The notes beneath the pieces were generated by a model, which ran no database searches, was not told where the DNA came from, and saw nothing but the letters and a program-made list of their open reading frames with translations. From contig CALUTY010000010.1 in NCBI GenBank assembly GCA_944323825.1, positions 51,710 through 115,709 on the forward strand: a stretch of DNA of 64,000 nucleotides. Reading direction: 5' to 3'. A program made the translations under genes and the position numbers. The stretch comes from an uncultured Bacteroidales bacterium. GTDB lineage: Bacteria; Bacteroidota; Bacteroidia; Bacteroidales; UBA932. Numbering within the stretch: position 1 is the stretch's first letter; every line of letters starts with the position of its first letter. Shown in pieces: positions 26,443-35,730 of this stretch.

Positions 26443-27813
26443 ATGAACGGCAATGATTACGAAGAGAGGCTCGGAACGGACAGGATGCTGCCCCTCGTGT
26501 TCAAGATGGCACTTCCGGCAGTGGCCGCCCAGATAGCCAACCTTCTTTACAGCATCGTAGACAGGATATACATCGGGCATATACCCGGAATAGGGACCGA
26601 TGCACTGGCCGGAGTCGGCGTCACAGGCTCTGTAATACTGCTGATTTCAGCCTTTTCGGCAATAGTGAGCGGAGGCGGGGCCCCGCTTGCCGCCATAGCA
26701 CTCGGACAGGGGGACAGAAACCGCGCCGAAAAGATTCTCGGCAACGGCTTTGTCCTCCTGATTATCTTTACACTCATCACTTCCATCCTGGCATACGCCT
26801 TCATGGAACCTGTGCTCCTTTTCACCGGAGCCTCGGAGAACACCATACCATACGCCACCGGCTACCTGTCGATATACCTGACCGGGACAATCTTCGTCCA
26901 GATATCCACCGGACTGAACACATTCATCAACATCCAGGGCAGGCCGGGAATAGCCATGATGTCCACGGTGATAGGAGCGGCCCTCAACATTATCCTGGAC
27001 CCGGTGTTCATCTTCGCCTTCGGAATGGGAGTCAAAGGAGCCGCCATTGCCACAGTCATATCCCAGGCCTGCAGTGCCGCTTGGGTGCTGTCCTTCCTTT
27101 TCTCAAAGAAGGCGTCCCTCAACCTTGCCTCCAGATATATGAAGTTCGATGCAAGGATTTTCCTGGCAATACTCGGCCTCGGGATATCCCCGTTCATAAT
27201 GGCCTGCACGGAAAGCCTTGTCGGCTTCGTCCTGAACGGCAGCCTGAAGCAGTTCGGAGACATATATGTGAGCACACTGGCCATTCTCCAGAGCGCAATG
27301 CAGTTCGGCAGCGTGCCGATAACGGGATTTGCCCAGGGATTCGTCCCGATAATAAGCTACAACTACGGGCACGGCGACACCGCAAGGGTCAGGGAATGCT
27401 TCAGGATAGCCCTCATCACGATGTTTTCCTTCAACGCCTTGGTAATGCTCGCCATGATTGCCTTCCCGTCTGTGGTGGCATCCATGTTCACATCCGACCC
27501 GGCACTGACAGCCACCGTGAAGCAGATGCTTCCGGTCTTCCTGTCCGGAATGACGATATTCGGGCTGCAGCGGGCCTGCCAGAACACATTCATCGCCCTC
27601 GGCCAGGCCAAGATTTCGGTGTTCATCGCCCTGCTGAGGAAAGTCATCCTCCTCGTGCCCCTCGCCCTCATCCTTCCGCAGTTCTGGCAAGTGAAAGGCG
27701 TATTCGCCGCAGAGGGAATCGCAGATGCCACTGCAGCCATCTGCTGCACGGCTATCTTCGCCATATCCTTCCCGAAGATTCTCCGCAAGGCGGAGGCAAG
27801 GAAGGCTGCCTGA
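26443..27813 (+). CDS. MATE-family efflux transporter
   Basis: A 456-aa, 12-TM protein of the NorM/DinF superfamily, distinct from the one at 17.8 kb. The first helix region has MALPAVAAQIANLLYSIVDRIYIGHIPG, and PITGFAQGFVPIISYNYG in the second half is typical of the MepA-like branch of bacterial MATE pumps. It probably exports a cationic compound with Na+ or H+. It may be co-transcribed with the malic enzyme gene. Its stop abuts the end of the minus-strand MFS fragment, so the genes converge with no spacer. Confidence 0.92.
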   Translation: MNGNDYEERLGTDRMLPLVFKMALPAVAAQIANLLYSIVDRIYIGHIPGIGTDALAGVGVTGSVILLISAFSAIVSGGGAPLAAIALGQGDRNRAEKILGNGFVLLIIFTLITSILAYAFMEPVLLFTGASENTIPYATGYLSIYLTGTIFVQISTGLNTFINIQGRPGIAMMSTVIGAALNIILDPVFIFAFGMGVKGAAIATVISQACSAAWVLSFLFSKKASLNLASRYMKFDARIFLAILGLGISPFIMACTESLVGFVLNGSLKQFGDIYVSTLAILQSAMQFGSVPITGFAQGFVPIISYNYGHGDTARVRECFRIALITMFSFNALVMLAMIAFPSVVASMFTSDPALTATVKQMLPVFLSGMTIFGLQRACQNTFIALGQAKISVFIALLRKVILLVPLALILPQFWQVKGVFAAEGIADATAAICCTAIFAISFPKILRKAEARKAA

Positions 27814-28851
27814 TCAAGACCACACTGCCTTCCTGCCTGTGAACCATCGTCCCACCCTTCTGCGCAGCCATGTCCTGAACACCATCGCAGGACCCGGCTG
27901 TCTGTATGCAAGGATGAATACCAGGATGGCGATACCGGCGATGGAAACCCACCCGTAAATCTGTTTCATGCTCACGAGCAGGGCCTGTTCGGCGACAGAG
28001 CCGTAAAGGGCACCTAAGGGAATCCCCGCCGCCATGCCGTTGACGGCATCCATTTCTGCGGAAAGCAGCTGCATGTTCTGAGGGACAAGCACATCCATCA
28101 GACGGCCATAGACTGCCGATGCGAACGGTGCCCCGAGGCCGCTTCTGACAAAGCCCATCAGGGAAAGCGTCTGGAAAAAATGCTGAAACGGCACCACCCT
28201 CACAGGATAGACCGTCAATGCGGCATAGATGGCCGCATGGCCGGCATTCATCAGCATCACAGGGATATAGAGCAGTTCTATGTTCATCCCCGGGTCAAGC
28301 AGAAAATACATCATGCACTGGTACAGCACCGGTGTGGCAAAGCCGAAGAAGACTATGAACTTGAATCCTCCCTTCATTACATGCAGCCACAGCCAGGTGA
28401 GCCCGCAGCCTATGATGACCCCTGCAAAGCCCCACCAGTTGAGGCTGGCCACATTCAGCCTGTCGAAATTCAATATTGCCCCGGTGTACATGTTCTGAAG
28501 CATCTCCGGCGTGGACTCCAGCATGCACATGACAAAGAATGCCAGCAACAGCAGGGCAGTATCCTTATATTTGAATGTATCCAGCTCAATATATGCATTC
28601 TTCATCCGGAACATCCGCATGACACTAAGAAGCATGGACACGGCACATACGGCCGCAGCCATTCTTATATATGGAGAATCAAACCAGTCGTAATGGCGTC
28701 CATACTCGCAGACAAAGATTCCGCAGAGAAGGAATATGGACCAGAGCGCCCACCCTATCCAGTCTATTCCTTTCAAAGGCACAGGCGGGGCAAGCCTGAA
28801 ATGCCTTGTGAGCAGGGTGACGAGAAGCCACACAAACAGCAGCAGTCCCAT
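27814..28851 (-). CDS. MFS transporter lacking its N-terminal half (DHA2-like)
   Basis: 345 aa, about 8 TM helices. GIDWIGWALWSIFLLCGIFVCEYGRHYDWFDSPYIRM is the mid-protein segment of the 14-TM DHA2 drug-transporter group of Bacteroidota, and MGFVRSGLGAPFASAVYGRLMDVL is in its second half. Full members have roughly 530 residues, so the first five or six helices are missing. The ATG is four codons after, and in frame with, the stop of the YhhN gene; no sequence matching the missing half was found upstream. It is probably a non-functional remnant left by a deletion, although the remaining frame is intact. Confidence 0.7.
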   Translation of the reverse strand: MGLLLFVWLLVTLLTRHFRLAPPVPLKGIDWIGWALWSIFLLCGIFVCEYGRHYDWFDSPYIRMAAAVCAVSMLLSVMRMFRMKNAYIELDTFKYKDTALLLLAFFVMCMLESTPEMLQNMYTGAILNFDRLNVASLNWWGFAGVIIGCGLTWLWLHVMKGGFKFIVFFGFATPVLYQCMMYFLLDPGMNIELLYIPVMLMNAGHAAIYAALTVYPVRVVPFQHFFQTLSLMGFVRSGLGAPFASAVYGRLMDVLVPQNMQLLSAEMDAVNGMAAGIPLGALYGSVAEQALLVSMKQIYGWVSIAGIAILVFILAYRQPGPAMVFRTWLRRRVGRWFTGRKAVWS

Positions 28852-28863
28852 ACCGTTGCCGCA

Positions 28864-29577
28864 TCATGGCTGCGCACAGGCTCCACGCCCCAAATGCGCC
28901 GCCCTCAGGAAAAACATTATCTGAGCAGCATAATAGGGCAACATTATAAGGTATCTTTCACCGGGAACAGGCGACACGAACGCATTCCAGCCGATGACAG
29001 CGTCAGAAAACACGAAACATATCGCTGCCGCAGCATACACCCGGCTATGGCGGACAAGGGCACAGAAAAGCATCAGGCAGATGATTACCGCATAAAATGC
29101 CACACATCCCCTGATGACTCCGGCAGGAGCAGCCGGCACAATGGCAACCGCAGCAAAGACAAGCACCGCCAGAACGAATGCCCCGATGGCCACGAGTTTC
29201 CAAGGACGAGTTTCCGGAGATCTGCCTCCGGCCCGGACAAATGCCTTTCCGTCATGGAACCACTTGTGCACAAAAAAAATGATAAGGAACAGGTGCGCCA
29301 ATGCAAAAAACTCAATCTGTCCCGTGAAGTTCCCTGACGCTCCGCAGAAATCCCCCAAGGCAGAAGACACAAGCGCGAGGCTCATCTGCCATGGCAGAAT
29401 CCACAGTGAAACCACAGCTATTGCTGCCACCGGAAATGAAATCTTATACGGTATGTCAACCGGCAGGAAATAGAGCGCTGCCAGAATGACATAGACAACA
29501 AGAGCGGCTACAGCCGCAACATTCTTTTTCCTTTCCGGAACTCCTTTACCGAACATGCCTTCTTTCAAATTTTCCAT
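28864..29577 (-). CDS. YhhN/TMEM86-family membrane protein (lysoplasmalogenase family)
   Basis: A 237-aa, about 8-TM integral membrane protein. Conserved segments are SSALGDFCGASGNF near 90 and CFVFSDAVIGWNAFV near 196, holding the paired Asp residues of the family. Eukaryotic TMEM86B and some bacterial members hydrolyse lysoplasmalogen; the bacterial role is mostly unknown. The MFS remnant follows in the same frame 12 bp after the stop. The start lies at the edge of a 276-bp intergenic region shared with the META lipoprotein. Confidence 0.85.
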   Translation of the reverse strand: MENLKEGMFGKGVPERKKNVAAVAALVVYVILAALYFLPVDIPYKISFPVAAIAVVSLWILPWQMSLALVSSALGDFCGASGNFTGQIEFFALAHLFLIIFFVHKWFHDGKAFVRAGGRSPETRPWKLVAIGAFVLAVLVFAAVAIVPAAPAGVIRGCVAFYAVIICLMLFCALVRHSRVYAAAAICFVFSDAVIGWNAFVSPVPGERYLIMLPYYAAQIMFFLRAAHLGRGACAQP

Positions 29578-29755
29578 AAAGTTAGAAACTGTTTTAATTT
29601 TTCTGAAAAATTATTGCATGAATCTTCCGATTCAGAACAGAATTTAGGCATAATGAATTTTTTCGCCATTTTGATGCGCTTTGGCATGGAGTTCGCAAAT
29701 ACCCGATCGCGAATGATTTTTAGTTAAACATAAATATTGGATTGACAACGATATA

Positions 29756-29797
29756 TTCCGGGGAAGGGTCGAGAGATTGTGTCCCCGGAATTTTTTT
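29756..29797 (+). terminator. Strong terminator-like hairpin with no gene upstream
   Basis: TTCCGGGGA (29756-29764) pairs with TCCCCGGAA (29782-29790) and is followed by seven T (29791-29797). No plus-strand gene precedes it, because the yhhN gene on the other side is transcribed away. It lies 57 bp upstream of the META lipoprotein start. It could be an attenuator in that gene's leader or the end of a small RNA encoded in 29580-29790. The remainder of the 276-bp region is AT-rich without other clear features. Confidence 0.6.
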
Positions 29798-29853
29798 GTA
29801 CTTTGGTTTACTTTTTGCGGTAAGGCCGCTCCGGATTTTAAAGACTTTTAATC

Positions 29854-30297
29854 ATGAAAAAAATCATTTCGGCAATGTCTGCCGCAGCTGCAATCTTTGC
29901 GCTCAACTCATGCGGAAGCCAGCCTGACCTCAACGGGGCCTGGGCGATCACATCAATTGCGGGAGAAGAGGTGGCTCTTCCCGACTCTCTTTCCGAAGCA
30001 GCACCATTCATCGAATTCAACGCCGCAGAAAGCCGCATCCACGGCAACACAGGCTGCAACATAATGAACGGCACCTATACCATGGACGGCAAAAAACTGA
30101 CATTCGGAGGAATGGCTACCACCATGATGGCCGGCCCACAGGAACTCATGGAACTTGAGTCCAAGGTCCTCAACGCCGTCAACAATGCCGCCTCCTTCAA
30201 GTCAGGTCCTGAAGGTACAGTACAGATCCTTGATGCAGAAGGCAATGTAGCCATGGTACTCACCAAGAAAGCCGCAGAAGAGAACAATGCCGAATGA
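29854..30297 (+). CDS. META-domain (HslJ-like) lipoprotein
   Basis: A 147-aa small lipoprotein: signal ending at Cys20 (ALNSC), then one META domain. GNTGCNIMNGTYTMDG and LTFGGMATTMMAGP are the typical central motifs of HslJ-like proteins, linked in E. coli to heat-shock induction and novobiocin tolerance. The function in Bacteroidota is unknown. It is a single gene; its end is 27 bp from the tRNA promoter. Confidence 0.87.
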   Translation: MKKIISAMSAAAAIFALNSCGSQPDLNGAWAITSIAGEEVALPDSLSEAAPFIEFNAAESRIHGNTGCNIMNGTYTMDGKKLTFGGMATTMMAGPQELMELESKVLNAVNNAASFKSGPEGTVQILDAEGNVAMVLTKKAAEENNAE

Positions 30298-30324
30298 CAA
30301 TCCGGCCTTGTTTAATTGACAAAT

Positions 30325-30357
30325 TTTGGTGCAAATAAAAAATTATATCTATATTTG
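30325..30357 (+). promoter_or_regulatory. Promoter of tRNA-Ser
   Basis: TTTG at 30325-30328 and TATATTTG at 30350-30357, spaced 21 bp, fit the Bacteroidota consensus. The tRNA begins 12 bp after the -7 box. Confidence 0.75.
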
Positions 30358-30368
30358 CACCCGCTATT

Positions 30369-30456
30369 GGAGAGATGCTCGAGTGGCTTAAGAGGCACGC
30401 CTGGAAAGCGTGTATACGACAAAATCGTATCTCGGGTTCGAATCCCGATCTCTCCG
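30369..30456 (+). tRNA. tRNA-Ser (anticodon GGA)
   Basis: An 88-nt class II tRNA. The acceptor stem is GGAGAGA/TCTCTCC, the anticodon stem is CACGC/GCGTG with loop CTGGAAA giving anticodon GGA, there is a long variable arm (ACGACAAAATCGT stem), the T loop is TTCGAAT, and the discriminator is G. The long variable arm confirms serine identity. CCA is not encoded. Confidence 0.96.
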
Positions 30457-30753
30457 CAGCAACTGAAGCCTGGCGTGAGCCGGGCTTTTTGATTTCAGAC
30501 CGTCGGAAGCTTGCTTCCTTTAGGGCTGGAATCTGAAAGCCCTTAAAGTCGAAGACTTTGGGCTTCAGTCGCTGCAAGGGCCTCTCCGGCAAGGAGAAAG
30601 GGAAAAGGCCTGCGAAGCGGGGCTAATCCCGATCTTCGCGCAAGGGTCCCCACGGCGAGTGGTCCGGGAAAATTTCCGGATGGTTACATCATAAAAATAG
30701 ACAAATCGGAACTTTCCGCTTTAAGATCAAAAATTTTGGCCTTAAAGACAGGC
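30457..30753. other. Hairpin-rich non-coding region after tRNA-Ser
   Basis: About 300 bp with no credible gene. It contains stacked inverted repeats: GCCTGGCGTGAGCCGGGC followed by five T (a possible tRNA terminator near 30469-30490), GGAAGC-TT-GCTTCC at 30505-30518, and a long stem CTGAA.GCCC..AAAGTC / GACTTTGGGCTTCAG at 30533-30568. AATCCCGATCT from the tRNA 3' end recurs near 30626. The block looks like a REP-type repeat or a structured RNA, but no family is recognised. Confidence 0.5.
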
Positions 30754-30765
30754 TCAAGGCCTGTC
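30747..30765 (-). terminator. Possible terminator of the lipocalin-like lipoprotein gene
   Basis: A perfect GACAGGC/GCCTGTC stem with a 5-nt loop overlaps the stop codon at 30754. On the minus strand it is followed by TTTAAGGCC and a later T5 run. The stop codon lies inside the stem. Confidence 0.35.
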
Positions 30766-31752
30766 CTGATGCTGGCTGAAGAGAACCTTGCCGCGCTTGC
30801 TGACGGTCCAGAGGCCGTCAGTACGGCGGAGGTTCCATGTGTCATCATCTTCCACATTCCAGACATGTGCGCCTGAAGAGAGGGTGCGCCGGTCAAGTAC
30901 GGCGGACTCCTTTTGCCCGGAGATGAAAAGTTCGGCTTTCAGGGAGTCCGGGCTGAATATGGCATGGATGGAACTGCCGCTGCCGTCCACTGCATCAGTC
31001 CGGACAGCGCCGGACAGGCTGACAGAATCATTCAGGAGCTTGCTCCACACCCTGTCTTCCGAAACGACGGCTTCATCTCCCTTTGACAGGGACAGCCCGT
31101 TTATTTTGACCACCTGGTACACGCTCTCGTAAGACTTGGCAAAGCCCTCATCCGACTTGCCCATATCCACGACCTCCAGCTCGGCATACACCGGAGTCCC
31201 GTTCTTGACGCCTCCTGTCAGCCTGTCATAATCCTCCGACAGTTTTCCGGTCTTGTCCACCACCCAATAGGAAACAGGACTCCCGGACGGAGTGAATGAA
31301 CGGGTCTCATGCGCAAAGACCAAAGTGCCTTCTGTCACGAAACTCAACTTCTTGGCAGGAACCAGCTTTGCCATCGGCACGGTTTCCCCGGCAGTCTCTG
31401 CCCTGGAATATTTCAATGTCAGCAGCTGTTTCTTCAAAATCAGACTGTCCGGGGTCAGTTTTTCAACGACAAAGGTATCGGACACCGGAATCGTGATTCC
31501 ATTGCCTATGCTCTTGCCGGAAAGTATGAGACGGTCCTCCTCCTGCTTCCATGCATCATATTGCAATGTAGCCATATTGATGGAAGAAGCCTTCCCGTCA
31601 GCCTTGAGCGAAAATCCCTGAGTCATGTTTTCCATACCCGGGACAGGCTCCACCCAGTTCCCTTCAATGCCTGCCTCTGAGGAACAGGCAATAAGTACGG
31701 CCGCCGCAGCCACTCCGCATGCGACAGCCCGAAGTCTCGTGTCAGTCATCAT
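30754..31752 (-). CDS. Lipocalin-like lipoprotein with NlpE-type C-terminal domain
   Basis: A 332-aa exported lipoprotein. ATG 31752 gives a signal ending VLIACSS (Cys about 23); a longer in-frame start adds a non-signal-like tail. Residues about 28-125 match the small beta-barrel of Bacteroidota lipocalin-like proteins (GIEGNWVEPVPGM, LILKKQ). The middle part (about 140-255, VYAELEVVDM, YQVVKINGLSL) resembles the OB-like C-terminal domain of NlpE, and the last part (FSPDSLKAELFISG) is a second beta region. A role in envelope stress sensing is possible but not shown. It lies 79 bp after atpG in the same direction. Confidence 0.7.
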   Translation of the reverse strand: MMTDTRLRAVACGVAAAAVLIACSSEAGIEGNWVEPVPGMENMTQGFSLKADGKASSINMATLQYDAWKQEEDRLILSGKSIGNGITIPVSDTFVVEKLTPDSLILKKQLLTLKYSRAETAGETVPMAKLVPAKKLSFVTEGTLVFAHETRSFTPSGSPVSYWVVDKTGKLSEDYDRLTGGVKNGTPVYAELEVVDMGKSDEGFAKSYESVYQVVKINGLSLSKGDEAVVSEDRVWSKLLNDSVSLSGAVRTDAVDGSGSSIHAIFSPDSLKAELFISGQKESAVLDRRTLSSGAHVWNVEDDDTWNLRRTDGLWTVSKRGKVLFSQHQDRP

Positions 31753-31831
31753 TTCAATTTCGACTTTATATGGTGTTATTGCAGCCGACCTAGAACCGGT
31801 ATTCGTACTGGCGTGGGTCAAATGAAACTGA

Positions 31832-32725
31832 TCAGGCGAGCGAGCCGCTCACTATGTCAAGCAGTTCATCGGTGATGGACTGCTGACGCTGTTTGTTGTA
31901 CTGCAGCGTCAGGTCCTGAAGAAGCTGATGGCCGTTGTCGGTGGCCTCCTGCATGGCTACGGTACGCGCGGCATGCTCGGCGGCATTGGCATCCAGAAGC
32001 ATGGTATATATCTTCAGAACAAGCACTTTCGGCAGAAGCACGCTGAGGACGGAAGCAGGATCAGGCTCGATTATATAGTCATTGAGATATCCTGTCTCTT
32101 CCGCACCGGAAGGCTCTGCACTTTCACCGGAAGTGCTGCTGAAAGGAAGATAGGTTTCCCTCACCGGAATCTGGGAGGCTGACGACTTGTAATGGTTATA
32201 GACAAGTTCTATCCTGTCCACCTCCTTCTTCAGATAGCTGTCAATCAGCTTTCCCGCAAATTCAGAAACCTCGCTGTACACATGCTTGTCCGCAAGTCTT
32301 CCGAAATCTCCCTGCAGGGGGAACCCCGCCTTTGCGACTGCATCAGACATCTTCCTGCCCACGGCGTATATGGTAATGTCATCCTTTGACAGTCCGGACT
32401 GGAGATAACTTTCCACCGTATCATGAAGATGCCTTATGGCGTTGGCATTGAACGCACCGCACAGGGAACTGTTGGAAGCGACTGCAACTATAGCCACCTT
32501 TCTGACTGGCCTTTCCTCAACATATCCGGAACAGCCCGGCGCAGAGTCGTCAGTCAGCAGCCTGGACAGGATACCGTGCATCTGCTTCTCGTATGGCAGC
32601 ATGTTCTCAATGGCGGACTGGGCCTTGTGGAGCTTCGAAGAAGCCACCATCTTCATGGCCGATGTTATCTTCAGCGTACCGTTGACCGAATTTATCCTGC
32701 CTTTTATTTCCTTCAATGATGCCAT
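31832..32725 (-). CDS. atpG: ATP synthase F1 gamma subunit
   Basis: A 297-aa central rotor shaft of F1. The N-terminal helix MASLKEIKGRINSVNGTLKITSAMKMVASSK and the C-terminal helix ATDNGHQLLQDLTLQYNKQRQQSITDELLDIVSG are strongly conserved coiled-coil parts. The length is normal. Last gene of the D-C-B-E-F-H-A-G operon, 18 bp after atpA. Confidence 0.97.
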   Translation of the reverse strand: MASLKEIKGRINSVNGTLKITSAMKMVASSKLHKAQSAIENMLPYEKQMHGILSRLLTDDSAPGCSGYVEERPVRKVAIVAVASNSSLCGAFNANAIRHLHDTVESYLQSGLSKDDITIYAVGRKMSDAVAKAGFPLQGDFGRLADKHVYSEVSEFAGKLIDSYLKKEVDRIELVYNHYKSSASQIPVRETYLPFSSTSGESAEPSGAEETGYLNDYIIEPDPASVLSVLLPKVLVLKIYTMLLDANAAEHAARTVAMQEATDNGHQLLQDLTLQYNKQRQQSITDELLDIVSGSLA

Positions 32726-32743
32726 GTCAGCAACCTCCCATCG

Positions 32744-34354
32744 CTATGCCAGGACCTTTACCCCGGCGTTCTTCTTATATTGTTCCGCAACAGATGCTGC
32801 GACTTCCTCTATCGCCTTGCCCATCGCATCGTCAATCTTGCCGGCAGCGAGAGGGTCCAGCACATCACTCTGATGCGAAGCATGCATCCTGTCAAGGAAC
32901 AGGGTCTGGAATTCACGCACCTTGTCGAGAGGCACATCCTTCATCAGGCCATGCGTTCCACAATAAAGAATGGCCACCTGGTCTCCGACCGGCATAGGGG
33001 AATACTGCGGCTGGATAAGCAGCTGGTTGTTCTTCCTTCCCTTGTCAAGCGACATTGCTGTCACAGGGTCCATATCGCTGCTGAACTTCGAAAACGCCTC
33101 CAGCTCCCTGTACTGCGCCTGGTCGATTTTCAGCGTACCGGCCACCTTTTTCATGCTCTTGACCTGGGCGCTGCCTCCCACACGGGACACCGAGATGCCG
33201 ACATTGATGGCAGGGCGGAATCCCTGGTTGAAAAGATCCGTTTCAAGGAATATCTGACCGTCCGTAATGGAAATCACATTGGTCGGGATATATGCGGACA
33301 CATCTCCTGCCTGTGTCTCGATGATAGGCAGGGCCGTGAGGGAACCGCCGCATTTCACCTTGCCCTTCAATGTTTCCGGAAGGTCATTCATCTGCTCTGC
33401 GACATCCTGCTGGTCAATAATTTTGGCTGCCCGCTCAAGAAGCCTTGAATGCAGATAGAAGATATCGCCAGGATATGCCTCGCGGCCTGAAGGACGGCGC
33501 AGGATAAGGGACACCTCGCGGTAGGCAACGGCCTGCTTGGACAGGTCGTCATACACCACAAGGGCATGTCTTCCCGTATCCCTGAAATATTCACCTATCG
33601 CAGCTCCGGCAAACGGGGCATAATACTGCATGGCGGCAGGGTCGGCAGCAGTCGCCGCAACGACCACCGTATAGTCCATCGCACCCTTCTGTCTGAGGAC
33701 ATTGACAATGTTCGCCACTGTGGATGCCTTCTGACCCACTGCCACATAGATGCAATAGACCGGATTCCCGGCCAGATAGCCTGCCCTCTGATTTATTATG
33801 GTGTCTATGGCAATCGCCGTCTTGCCAGTCTGACGGTCACCGATGATGAGCTCACGCTGCCCCCTTCCGATAGGAATCATGGCATCAATGGCCTTCAGTC
33901 CTGTCTGAAGCGGCTCCGTGACAGGCTGCCGATAGATGACTCCGGGAGCCTTCCTTTCCAAAGGCATTTCCGTCAGTTCCCCGCTGATCGGGCCTCGGCC
34001 GTCAAGAGGGACGCCAAGAGGGTCAACGACCCTTCCCAGCATGCCTTCACCGACATCGATGGAAGCGATATGGCCGGTTCTCCTGACCGTCATGCCCTCC
34101 TTGATCTGGTCCGTAGGGCCGAGGAGCACGGCACCGACATTGTCCTCTTCAAGGTTCATCACCACCGCCATTATGCCGTTCTCGAACTCAAGAAGTTCAT
34201 TGGCTTCGGCATTGACAAGACCGAAAATCCTGACAACCCCGTCGCTCACCTGAAGGACTTCGCCCACTTCCTCGAACTTGAGTTCGGTCCCTATCTCCTT
34301 GAGCTGCCTGAGCAGCACATCGGATATTTCGCTTGGTTTTATATTCTGAGCCAT
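32744..34354 (-). CDS. atpA: ATP synthase F1 alpha subunit
   Basis: A 536-aa non-catalytic nucleotide-binding subunit. Walker [14 protein letters not shown] lies near 173, and the alpha signature [17 protein letters not shown] lies near 377. The N-terminal beta barrel ([17 protein letters not shown]) is intact. It alternates with beta in the F1 hexamer. It starts 4 bp after the delta gene stop. Confidence 0.98.
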   Translation of the reverse strand: MAQNIKPSEISDVLLRQLKEIGTELKFEEVGEVLQVSDGVVRIFGLVNAEANELLEFENGIMAVVMNLEEDNVGAVLLGPTDQIKEGMTVRRTGHIASIDVGEGMLGRVVDPLGVPLDGRGPISGELTEMPLERKAPGVIYRQPVTEPLQTGLKAIDAMIPIGRGQRELIIGDRQTGKTAIAIDTIINQRAGYLAGNPVYCIYVAVGQKASTVANIVNVLRQKGAMDYTVVVAATAADPAAMQYYAPFAGAAIGEYFRDTGRHALVVYDDLSKQAVAYREVSLILRRPSGREAYPGDIFYLHSRLLERAAKIIDQQDVAEQMNDLPETLKGKVKCGGSLTALPIIETQAGDVSAYIPTNVISITDGQIFLETDLFNQGFRPAINVGISVSRVGGSAQVKSMKKVAGTLKIDQAQYRELEAFSKFSSDMDPVTAMSLDKGRKNNQLLIQPQYSPMPVGDQVAILYCGTHGLMKDVPLDKVREFQTLFLDRMHASHQSDVLDPLAAGKIDDAMGKAIEEVAASVAEQYKKNAGVKVLA

Positions 34355-34358
34355 ATAT

Positions 34359-34928
34359 CTACACTATTCTTCTGTTCTTTTCTATGAATTGGCGTCTTAT
34401 GCTGTTGAGCTGGGACTTGACGCTTGCATCCAGACGGGTCCATTCCATGTCAAAGACAAATCCTCCGATCAATGAAGGGTCTATCCTCGTCTCCAGCTCC
34501 AATGTCCCGCCGGTCTCGTCATGCACGATGTCCGTCAGCTTCCTTTTCAGTGCCTCCGAAGGGACGGCCATCACAAGATGCCCGAGGCTTATGTTGTTGG
34601 CATGCCTGTACTCATCCATGAATATCAGGAGCATCAGATGAAGAAACTTCGTCCTCCTGTTCTTCATGACCAGTTTCAGGAAACGCTTGAGCTCGTCCGC
34701 AGCCTTGTCCTCCCCTCCCAGGGCCGTCATCAGGACATCGTACTTCAACTTGTCCGAAGTGGCCTTGGGATGGTAGATGATTGCCTTCATGTCATCGAGG
34801 GAAGAAAGGCATTTCTCCAGCTGACGCACCTGAGAATAGACCTGAGGACCGTTTCCGGTCTCGGTGACATATTTCAGGAGAGCCTGTGAATATCTTGCTG
34901 AAACTATCCCTATGTTCATGACATTCAA
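34359..34928 (-). CDS. atpH: ATP synthase F1 delta subunit
   Basis: A 189-aa stator subunit that joins F1 to the b dimer. The start [21 protein letters not shown] and the C-terminal [30 protein letters not shown] match the OSCP/delta family. Its ATG overlaps the atpF stop by 4 bp. Confidence 0.96.
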   Translation of the reverse strand: MNVMNIGIVSARYSQALLKYVTETGNGPQVYSQVRQLEKCLSSLDDMKAIIYHPKATSDKLKYDVLMTALGGEDKAADELKRFLKLVMKNRRTKFLHLMLLIFMDEYRHANNISLGHLVMAVPSEALKRKLTDIVHDETGGTLELETRIDPSLIGGFVFDMEWTRLDASVKSQLNSIRRQFIEKNRRIV

Positions 34929-35434
34929 TTCTTATCTTTGGCCGGAGCAGTGACTTCGTCGAGCATTTTGTAGACAAGGTCCATCTGGGACTTGTCCGAA
35001 GAAAGGTCCTGTCTTATGACCTTCTCTGCGACCTTCACTGAAAGGAGTGCCACCTGACTGCGTATTTCGCGCAAGGCGCTCTCCTTCTCCGCCTCAATCC
35101 TCACCTTGGCATCATCAAGAATCTTCCTGGCTTCCTCATGAGCCTGGGCCTGTGCATTGCTGATTATGCTGTCACGCACCTGCGCGGCCTCCTTGAGTAT
35201 CCGGTTCTGCTCTTCCCGCGCCTGTGCTATCATACGCTCCTGTTCCTGCATCAGCTGTCCGATCTTTGCATCGGCCTCCTTGGCGACACGCAGGGAATTG
35301 TCGATGTACTCCCTGCGCTTCTCCAGCATCTGCGTGATGACAGGAAAGCCGAACTTTGCGAGTATCGCGAAGACTATCGCAAAGATGAGGACCATCCAGA
35401 ACAGAAGCCCGCTATCCGGTAACAGCAAAGACAT
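34925..35434 (-). CDS. atpF: ATP synthase Fo b subunit
   Basis: 169 aa: one N-terminal TM helix (LLFWMVLIFAIVFAILAKFGFP) and a long charged coiled coil (about 35-150) forming the peripheral stalk. Located between the c and delta genes, 3 bp after the c-subunit stop. Confidence 0.96.
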   Translation of the reverse strand: MSLLLPDSGLLFWMVLIFAIVFAILAKFGFPVITQMLEKRREYIDNSLRVAKEADAKIGQLMQEQERMIAQAREEQNRILKEAAQVRDSIISNAQAQAHEEARKILDDAKVRIEAEKESALREIRSQVALLSVKVAEKVIRQDLSSDKSQMDLVYKMLDEVTAPAKDKN

Positions 35435-35437
35435 AGG

Positions 35438-35710
<273 letters not shown>

Positions 35711-35730
35711 TTAAAGTGTTTTATAATTAT

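Noticed and set aside
30260..30592. Open frame on the minus strand across tRNA-Ser
   Set aside because: It runs through the tRNA and the hairpin block, has no recognisable domain and overlaps the META gene end; it is a chance frame.
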